From the NCBI GenBank assembly GCA_030018635.1, contig JASEHU010000042.1:1-11669 (forward strand): DNA of 11,669 nucleotides. The letters run 5' to 3'. This document shows, piece after piece, positions 6,581 to 11,669 of the stretch. Origin of the DNA: a bacterium. GTDB lineage: Bacteria > UBA9089 > CG2-30-40-21 > SBAY01. The notes below the pieces were generated by a model. That model was not told where the DNA came from, made no database searches, and saw nothing but the letters and a program-made list of their open reading frames with translations. Position 1 is the first letter of the stretch; each line of letters starts with the position of its first letter. The translations under genes and the position numbers were made by a program.

Positions 6581-7072
6581 TTAAACCCTTATATAAGCCG
6601 GTCCACTATCCATCATCCACTCCTCAACCAATTCTTGAAAGGGTCTTTTGTTAGTATAGGGATCGTATACTTTCATGTTAATTATCTTCATTATTTTAAT
6701 ATCATCCTCACCACAACAATGGGAAGGTCCAAGAAATTTAAAATAATCATTTACTCCCGTGGCAATGAATTTTACATTAAGATCTTGTAAAATGACATCA
6801 TTCCTGATTTGTTCCAAAGCTCTAAAAGCTAAAAAGTTTACAATAGAATACACAATTGGTATTAAGCCACTCATACTCATACCTGCTGCAATTCCTACAG
6901 TCCCCTGCTCCATAATTCCACAGTTAATTATTCTTTGAGGAAATTCCTCTCTTAACTTGTCAATAGCACCAAATCCCATATCACAGACTAATAGATAATA
7001 TCGTTCATCTTTGCGAAAATAAGGCAAGGCATAATCTAGAATCTCTTTTCGAAAATTTAATACTTCACTCAT
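6581..7072 (-). CDS. Transketolase, pyrimidine-binding (C) subunit, short form
   Basis: This 163-aa protein carries the transketolase pyrimidine-binding domain: NCGIMEQGTVGIAAGMSMSG (residues 50-69), where Glu55 is the predicted catalytic glutamate that activates the TPP aminopyrimidine, then SIVNFLAFRALEQIRND and LGPSHCCGEDD. It ends at SGPAYIRV, just where related C subunits continue into a final transketolase C-terminal domain, so it is about half the usual length of around 300 aa. Only 122 nt separate its stop from the radical SAM gene, so the missing domain is not downstream in another frame. The ATG overlaps the N-subunit gene. The retained Glu suggests a working minimal enzyme, but a truncated or specialised subunit is also possible. 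In other transketolases the missing domain is not the main catalytic part. Confidence 0.88.
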   Translation of the reverse strand: MSEVLNFRKEILDYALPYFRKDERYYLLVCDMGFGAIDKLREEFPQRIINCGIMEQGTVGIAAGMSMSGLIPIVYSIVNFLAFRALEQIRNDVILQDLNVKFIATGVNDYFKFLGPSHCCGEDDIKIMKIINMKVYDPYTNKRPFQELVEEWMMDSGPAYIRV

Positions 7073-7895
7073 AACTTTTTCCCATAGCTAATTCTTCTTC
7101 ATCAGGTATACGAAAATGAAACTTAGGAACATTTTCCATACATTTTAACCCATACCCTTTTATGGTTTCAGCAATAATCACATTAGGTCTATCTCCTTTG
7201 GATGATTTAGCCAGATTAATATAATAAATTAATTTATTAATATCATGGCCTGGGGTATCAATAGGGGATAACCCAAATCCCTTTAGTCTGTTAATCATAT
7301 CATTTGTTTCTCTATCAAGAATATTTACAATAAAATCCATAGCCTGAAGTCGATTACTATCAATAATAATGGTTAGATTCCCTATTTTATGTTTTACGGC
7401 AAATTGAATAGCCTCCCATGTTACCCCTTCTTGTAATTCCCCATCTCCCATTAAACAAAAGGTATGATATTTTCTATTTCGCAACTGCGCTCCAAAAGCA
7501 AGACCCACTGCCATGGGTAATCCATGTCCAAGAGAACCGCAACCTGCCTCAAGCCCATATTCAAGTTTTCTTTCCATACATCCTAAGAGTGTAGTCTTCT
7601 CTGTATAAAAATTCTTCCATTCTTCTTCTGGTATAACTTTTTTATCAGCTAAAATTGCATAAAGGGCATAACATCCATGGGCCTTGGAAAAGATTAATCT
7701 ATCTCGCTCTTCCCATAAAGGGTTTTCTGGTTTATATGACATACAACTGTAATATAAAGCTATGAGTATATCCACACATGATAAAGAAGGAGCAATATGA
7801 CCTGCCTTATTTTGTATAGAGATATTTAAAACTTCATTTCTAATATGATTTGCTTTCTTCTCTAATAATGAAATTTTATCTGTAATCTGTTCCAT
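7065..7895 (-). CDS. Transketolase, N-terminal (TPP pyrophosphate-binding) subunit
   Basis: This 276-aa protein is the N-terminal half of a split transketolase, which uses thiamine diphosphate to move a two-carbon ketol unit between sugar phosphates. Visible marks are AGHIAPSLSCVDILIALYY near residues 32-50 (His of the active site), DRLIFSKAHGCYALYA, the glycine-rich GSLGHGLPMAVGLAFG, and the TPP/Mg2+ motif GDGELQEGVTWEA followed after the usual gap by IDSNRLQ. Length fits split transketolase N subunits. The ATG at 7895 has only a weak, distant AGGGA upstream. The last codons overlap the C-subunit gene by 8 nt, indicating coupled translation and a heteromeric enzyme. Lying among sugar-nucleotide genes, it is more likely a pathway-dedicated copy than the housekeeping pentose-phosphate enzyme. 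A 1-deoxyxylulose-5-phosphate synthase role is unlikely given the split form. Confidence 0.92.
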   Translation of the reverse strand: MEQITDKISLLEKKANHIRNEVLNISIQNKAGHIAPSLSCVDILIALYYSCMSYKPENPLWEERDRLIFSKAHGCYALYAILADKKVIPEEEWKNFYTEKTTLLGCMERKLEYGLEAGCGSLGHGLPMAVGLAFGAQLRNRKYHTFCLMGDGELQEGVTWEAIQFAVKHKIGNLTIIIDSNRLQAMDFIVNILDRETNDMINRLKGFGLSPIDTPGHDINKLIYYINLAKSSKGDRPNVIIAETIKGYGLKCMENVPKFHFRIPDEEELAMGKSYE

Positions 7896-7919
7896 CTATG
7901 TATAAAATCCCTGTAATAC

Positions 7920-8085
7920 TTTAGCCACCTGAAGTAAAGATTAACCACAGGCACAGAAGATCATTGCAAATTGCAAATTTAGCATTTAGCATTTTAAATT
8001 TGAAATGCTAATTTTGCAATGTTAAATTTGCAATGAAATTCTCCGTGAACTCAATGTCTCAGTGTTTTTACTTCACCTGACTAAA
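7920..8085. repeat. About 166-nt composite nested palindrome
   Basis: The outer arms 7920-7938 and 8067-8085 match as inverted repeats at 16 of 19 positions. The right arm runs over the stop codon of the second aminotransferase gene. Inside lie an ACCACAGGCACAGAAGA-like stretch (7944-7960) and a CTCCGTGAACTCAATGTCTC stretch (8041-8060), resembling two halves of a degraded palindrome. The core has inverted arms 7962-7994 and 8003-8035 that begin CATTGCAAATT and end TTAGCATTT (on the left arm), with direct repeats of TTGCAAAT and TAGCATT in them. No gene is seen. It looks like one repeat inserted in another, or a layered imperfect cruciform. Confidence 0.7.
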
Positions 8086-9181
8086 CAGTTACAAATCCCT
8101 TTATAATATTCACCATATATTCCATTTCAAACTGGGATAATTCTTGATAAACAGGTAAGCTCAATATCTTATTCGCTTGCATTTCTGCTATTGGAAAATC
8201 TCCCTTTTTGTAACCTAAAGAGACGGCAGCCTTTTGCCTATGAATAGGTATTGGATAATGTATCTTTGTCTCAATCCCATTCTTTAAAAGATATTCCTGC
8301 AATCTGTCTCTATCCTCAGTCTGGATAATAAATGTGTGATAAACACATCTTTCATAATCTTCTTCACCAGGTAAGTCTACATACCCTTTTAAATGTTCGA
8401 TGTAATATCTTGCATTTTTTCTTCTTTTATTAATCCAATCCTCCAGATACTTAAATTTTACATTCAATATAGCCGCCTGGATAGTATCTAATCGGCTATT
8501 GTAGCCCCAGATATCTGCCTCATTGCGATTTTTCAAGCCAATGTTGCGAAGGTGGAGTAATTTATTATAAATTGTTTCATCATTTGTAGTTATGACTCCA
8601 GCATCACCACAGGCATTGAGTGTTTTCAAGGGATGCATACTGAAACAATTCGCTATCCCAAATGCCCCGACCCGTTTTCCTTTATATTCCGCACCAATTG
8701 ATTGAGCGGCATCCTCAATGACATATAGATTATGTCTTTGGGCAATATCCATTATTGGTGACATATCAGCAGGTTTTCCTGTCAGATGAACAGGTAAAAT
8801 TGCCTTTGTATTTGGAGTAATCTTTTCTTCTATTAGCTCTGGATTGATATTGAGGTCGTCTTTGACATCTACAAAAATAGGTTTTGCCCCAGCAGCAATG
8901 ATAGTTGAAGTAGTTGCAAGAAATGAATTAGGAGCCGTTATTACCTCATCTTTCTCTCCAATATCCAATGATTTCATTACCAAAAATAGGGCATCGGTGC
9001 CTGAATTAACTCCAATAGCATACCTTGTCCCACAGTACTTAGCTATCCGCTCTTCAAACTTTGCTACTTTCTCACCCAAAATAAAATCCGAATCATCCAA
9101 AACTTTTGATATTGCCTCTAATATTTCCTCTTTTAGTTGCTTATGTTGAGCCTTAAGATTTATGTAAGGCACTCTATTCAT
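8081..9181 (-). CDS. DegT/DnrJ/EryC1/StrS-family PLP-dependent sugar aminotransferase (second copy)
   Basis: This 366-aa protein is of the same family as the product of 11466-10354, and the two can be aligned by eye over nearly their whole length. Marks are SGTDALFLVMKSLDIGEKDE (residues 60-79), VIEDAAQSIGAEY (154-166) and HPLKTLNACGDAG (183-195), with Lys186 as the predicted PLP-binding lysine. The C-terminal half keeps HYPIPIHRQ and GYKKGDFP, also shared with the paralogue. The ATG has AGGG about 8 nt upstream. The gene is separated from the epimerase by a palindromic repeat and its stop codon lies inside the next one. Two paralogues in one operon suggest two amination steps, on different carbons or different sugars; substrate and position are not determinable here. 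Confidence 0.93.
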   Translation of the reverse strand: MNRVPYINLKAQHKQLKEEILEAISKVLDDSDFILGEKVAKFEERIAKYCGTRYAIGVNSGTDALFLVMKSLDIGEKDEVITAPNSFLATTSTIIAAGAKPIFVDVKDDLNINPELIEEKITPNTKAILPVHLTGKPADMSPIMDIAQRHNLYVIEDAAQSIGAEYKGKRVGAFGIANCFSMHPLKTLNACGDAGVITTNDETIYNKLLHLRNIGLKNRNEADIWGYNSRLDTIQAAILNVKFKYLEDWINKRRKNARYYIEHLKGYVDLPGEEDYERCVYHTFIIQTEDRDRLQEYLLKNGIETKIHYPIPIHRQKAAVSLGYKKGDFPIAEMQANKILSLPVYQELSQFEMEYMVNIIKGFVTV

Positions 9182-9232
9182 TATAGGGTCCCTTTTCCTT
9201 TCCTTGAATGAACTATCTTGCTCAGCTATTCT

Positions 9233-9350
9233 AATTATGGAATTTGTAGTAACCGTCCTGTTCGTAGTAACCCCATTTATGGGGTTTCAACCCGGTAAAG
9301 TGGGTTACTACAAACAAGCGGGTTACTATGAACAATTGTGATCCATAATT
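9233..9350. repeat. 118-nt palindromic GTAGTAACC element
   Basis: The outer arms AATTATGGA (9233-9241) and TCCATAATT (9342-9350) are perfect inverted repeats. Inside, each half carries two GTAGTAACC-like modules: left at 9246 and 9264, right (inverted) at 9303 and 9321. Both pairs are 18 nt apart, so the spacing is symmetric. The centre can form two small hairpins, CCCCA-TTTA-TGGGG (9271-9284) and AACCC/GGGTT (9289-9306). The element fills most of the gap between the epimerase and the second aminotransferase gene. It has no ORF and no U-tract after a stem, so it looks like a non-autonomous palindromic repeat (MITE- or REP-like) rather than a terminator. Confidence 0.75.
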
Positions 9351-9367
9351 AAAATGCTGTGTCTTGC

Positions 9368-10357
9368 TTATTTAAGGTTTATGGCCTGCATGGTTTTAAT
9401 GTTATAATACCGTATATCTGTCATAGAATCCGGAATCTTACCGTCTTCAAAAGCATTCTTTAAATCAAGGATTGCCTCTGTGATGGTATGCTTGGGGATA
9501 AATCCTATCTCTTCTTTAATCTTTTTTGAAGAAACACGATAGGACCGGATATCATCAGTTGGGGTAGTTTTGATTGTCACCTGTTCTCCAATCACCTCCC
9601 GAACCATTTTAGCAATATCTTTAACTTTATGATTCTCATATCCGGCATTGTAGATTTTTTTATTTATCTTTTCCCCGGGCAACTCCAATAGATAAACATA
9701 GAGATCAGCCATATCTTCAATATGGAGGTTAGGACGCATCTGCTCTCCGCCAAATACAGTAATTTCTCCTTTATTGATAGCGTAGTTGGTTAAGATATTC
9801 ACCGTAAGATCAAGTCTCATTCTCGGTGAGTAGCCACAAACCGTTGATGGCCTGATTATCGTTGCAATGAAATCAGGGGAGGCAGCAGACAAAAGGACAT
9901 CTTCACATTTTGCTTTGTATATAGAATAATCTGTCAAAGGTTCCAGGGGAAGGTTTTCGGTTACCTCCTCTTCCTCTTTGATGCCATACACACTGGAGCT
10001 TGAGGCATAAATAAATCTTTTTACCCCATTTTTTTTAGATAGTTCTACCAATTGGATAAAGGCATCATAGTTAATTGATTTGCCTAAATCTGGGTCTAAT
10101 TCATAACTCGGGTCATTTGATATACAGGCTAAATGAATAACTGCATCTACTCCAGGAATCACTTTTTCAAGCAGCTTTTTATCTCTAATATCGCCTTTTA
10201 TCTCTTCAAGACCCGGATGAGTTTTGACTTCGTTTAAGACATCTTCTCCATAGATATAGAGGTCGAGTACCTTCACTGAATATCCTTTTGCTAAAAGCTT
10301 AGGTACAAGGACACAGCCTACATAACCTGCACCTCCTGTAACTAATATATTTTTCAT
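9368..10357 (-). CDS. NAD-dependent epimerase/dehydratase (extended SDR), nucleotide-sugar type
   Basis: This is a 329-aa extended short-chain dehydrogenase/reductase. The N-terminal Rossmann nucleotide-binding motif is TGGAGYVG (residues 7-14). An acidic Asp (LDLY, 31-34) at the end of strand 2 suits NAD. A DIRD motif (56-59) and HLACISND (75-82) follow. The catalytic Ser region is SSSSVYG (119-125) and the catalytic pair is Y144/K148 (YSIYK). IIRPSTVCGYSP further on is typical of sugar epimerases and dehydratases. The start codon overlaps the stop of the aminotransferase gene, and AAAGGAG sits 7 nt before the ATG inside that gene. Paired with DegT enzymes, it probably makes or reshapes the keto or epimerised nucleotide sugar they aminate. 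It could be a 4-epimerase, a 4,6-dehydratase or a reductase; the sequence does not decide. Confidence 0.92.
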   Translation of the reverse strand: MKNILVTGGAGYVGCVLVPKLLAKGYSVKVLDLYIYGEDVLNEVKTHPGLEEIKGDIRDKKLLEKVIPGVDAVIHLACISNDPSYELDPDLGKSINYDAFIQLVELSKKNGVKRFIYASSSSVYGIKEEEEVTENLPLEPLTDYSIYKAKCEDVLLSAASPDFIATIIRPSTVCGYSPRMRLDLTVNILTNYAINKGEITVFGGEQMRPNLHIEDMADLYVYLLELPGEKINKKIYNAGYENHKVKDIAKMVREVIGEQVTIKTTPTDDIRSYRVSSKKIKEEIGFIPKHTITEAILDLKNAFEDGKIPDSMTDIRYYNIKTMQAINLK

Positions 10358-11466
10358 CTGGTTGCTCCTTTATAAAAACTCTTTATTTTATCAATCACAT
10401 ATTCAATTTGCTCTTTTTTTAGATACTGATGAGCGGGTAATGAGATAATTGATTTACACTGAGTCTCACAGACAGGAAAATCCCCCTTTTTATAACCAAG
10501 GTTCTTACTTGCCCTTTGCAGATGTAAGGGGATAGGATAATGTATCTTGGCATCTATCTCATTGTTTAAAAGGTACTTATAAAGTTCATCTCTATCTTTG
10601 GCTTGAAACATATATATGTGATATACATGTCTTACGCTCTTATCCCTTGGAGGTATAGTAATATAAGGTGCAAGTAAAGAGAAAGCCTCATCATACATCT
10701 TGGCATTCCTTATTCTTGCCTCAGTTATTGCCGCTACCTCATCTATCAAATGATTTCCCACAATGGCCTGGAGGGTATCCAATCGGCTATTATAACCAAA
10801 GAGTTCAACCTCATCCCTATTTTCAAGACCATGATTTCTCATTAATCTTAACTTATGGTCCATCTCGACTGAATTTGTGGTAATAATACCACCATCTCCC
10901 CAAACATTCAGATTTTTTAATGGATGCAGACTGAAACATCCTGTAATCCCAAATGAGCCTACAGGTTGGCCATCAATAGCCGCGCTAATAGCCTGGCAGG
11001 CATCTTCAACAAGAGGAAGATTGTATCTCTTGGCTATTTCCATAATCTCAGGTATCTTAGCCGGGTTACCGGTGTAATGAACAGGTATAATTGCCTTTGT
11101 TTTATCTGTAATGGCTGTTTCTATCAAAGTAGGGTTTATATTGTATTCCTGATTAACATCAACAAAGACTGGCTTTGCTCCTGAAGTGGCTATAGCTCCA
11201 ACTGTGGCTATAAAGGTATTTGGTGCGGTTATCACTTCATCACCAGGTCCAATATCGAGGGCCTTCAAACTAAGGAGAAGTGCATCGGTTCCCGAACCTA
11301 CTCCAATAGCATATTGAGTACCACACAGCTTTGCAAATTTAGATTCAAACTCTTCAACCTCAGGACCAAGTGTAAATTGAGTTGTCTTCAACAACCTTTT
11401 AATATCATTCAAAATATCATCCGGATTTGCAAATTGTTCTTCTAAATATGAATATCTAACCTTCAT
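10354..11466 (-). CDS. DegT/DnrJ/EryC1/StrS-family PLP-dependent sugar aminotransferase (first copy)
   Basis: This 370-aa protein has the usual length of the family that transfers an amino group from glutamate or another donor to a keto group on a nucleotide-linked sugar in the cytoplasm. Visible family marks are SGTDALLLSLKALDIGPGDE (residues 58-77, phosphate-binding region), VEDACQAI (153-160, with the Asp that pairs with the PLP ring nitrogen) and HPLKNLNVWGDGG (181-193), in which Lys184 is the predicted Schiff-base lysine. Having Lys rather than His there argues for an aminotransferase and not a ColD-type dehydratase. The ATG is supported by AAAGGA about 8 nt upstream and by the consensus promoter just before it. 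Its stop overlaps the next gene's start (ATGA), so the two are probably translationally coupled. The exact sugar substrate cannot be read from sequence. It is clearly a paralogue of the product of 9181-8081. Confidence 0.93.
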   Translation of the reverse strand: MKVRYSYLEEQFANPDDILNDIKRLLKTTQFTLGPEVEEFESKFAKLCGTQYAIGVGSGTDALLLSLKALDIGPGDEVITAPNTFIATVGAIATSGAKPVFVDVNQEYNINPTLIETAITDKTKAIIPVHYTGNPAKIPEIMEIAKRYNLPLVEDACQAISAAIDGQPVGSFGITGCFSLHPLKNLNVWGDGGIITTNSVEMDHKLRLMRNHGLENRDEVELFGYNSRLDTLQAIVGNHLIDEVAAITEARIRNAKMYDEAFSLLAPYITIPPRDKSVRHVYHIYMFQAKDRDELYKYLLNNEIDAKIHYPIPLHLQRASKNLGYKKGDFPVCETQCKSIISLPAHQYLKKEQIEYVIDKIKSFYKGATR

Positions 11467-11500
11467 TCAATTTTTCCTTTCAGGAATCCTCTTAAATTAT

Positions 11501-11529
11501 ATTATATTCCAGATTTGAGCTTTTGTCAA
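11501..11529 (-). promoter_or_regulatory. Sigma-70 type promoter of the operon
   Basis: On the minus strand there is an exact TTGACA -35 box (11524-11529), a 17-nt spacer and an exact TATAAT -10 box (11501-11506). This is the full housekeeping consensus with optimal spacing. Transcription should start near 11494, leaving a leader of roughly 28 nt before the ATG at 11466. An AAAGGA Shine-Dalgarno site lies about 8 nt upstream of that ATG. I see no operator-like palindrome over the boxes, so the sequence suggests strong, probably constitutive expression. The remaining upstream DNA to 11669 is AT-rich and holds no gene I can support. Confidence 0.85.
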
Positions 11530-11669
11530 GAACTATTTTTACCCATCAATACATCCATACAGCAATTCACGGTGAAAAAAATAAGGCATATTACAGATGT
11601 TGTTATTTAGTTTAATATTATGAATTGAGGCACAATATATTAGCACCTAACTATCAAAATACACTACAT

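Noticed and set aside
10668..11184. Several open plus-strand frames opposite the first aminotransferase gene
   Set aside because: They lie wholly inside a strongly supported minus-strand gene, have no recognisable family motifs and are expected antisense shadows.
8081..11466. ColD-type 3-dehydratase activity for either DegT protein
   Set aside because: Both keep Lys in the HPLK motif where that dehydratase has His, so aminotransferase activity is the better reading.

Overview
The window is one long glycan-biosynthesis locus, with every convincing gene on the minus strand, so transcription runs from high to low coordinates. By eye the DNA is AT-rich. Several genes have purine-rich Shine-Dalgarno (SD) sites, and a perfect-consensus sigma-70 type promoter precedes the first gene. 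GmhA-like and HldE-like proteins suggest a Gram-negative-type envelope polysaccharide (LPS, O-antigen or capsule). The dispersed palindromic repeats and the four-helix-bundle (23S rRNA intervening-sequence family) protein are typical of environmental or uncultivated bacterial genomes. No taxonomic marker is present, so I do not name a phylum.

Layout in transcription order: (1) promoter at 11501-11529; (2) DegT/DnrJ-type aminotransferase (11466-10354) overlapping an extended SDR sugar epimerase/dehydratase (10357-9368); (3) a palindromic element (9233-9350); (4) a second, paralogous DegT aminotransferase (9181-8081); (5) a composite palindrome (7920-8085); (6) a split transketolase with overlapping N- and C-subunit genes (7895-7065, 7072-6581), the C subunit lacking the usual last domain; (7) a nested hairpin (6499-6565); (8) a radical SAM protein with a Cys-rich C-terminus (6458-5352); (9) a cytidylyltransferase-PfkB kinase fusion in reversed HldE order (5270-3738); (10) a four-helix-bundle gene (3694-3320) embedded in heptameric GTGAGCA arrays; (11) a GmhA-like SIS isomerase (3251-2691); (12) a nested hairpin (2601-2675); (13) a zinc-ribbon methyltransferase (2587-1814), a deoxyhypusine-synthase-like protein (1775-777) and a family 2 glycosyltransferase (770-42).

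Working together (inference): the SDR and the two aminotransferases fit synthesis of a nucleotide-linked amino-deoxy sugar. The transketolase, SIS isomerase and kinase-nucleotidyltransferase fit a self-contained route from central sugar phosphates to an activated heptose or related higher-carbon sugar: ketose phosphate formation, isomerisation to an aldose phosphate, anomeric phosphorylation, nucleotide activation. The radical SAM, methyltransferase and deoxyhypusine-synthase-like proteins are candidate tailoring enzymes, and the glycosyltransferase would transfer a sugar, perhaps to a polyprenyl phosphate. No recognisable GmhB phosphatase, transporter, polymerase or ligase gene is present, so the locus probably continues beyond position 1 or relies on genes elsewhere.

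The most unusual points are the dedicated truncated transketolase beside swapped-order heptose-activation enzymes, the deoxyhypusine-synthase-like protein in a sugar operon, and the different palindromic or tandem repeat at nearly every non-overlapping gene junction.
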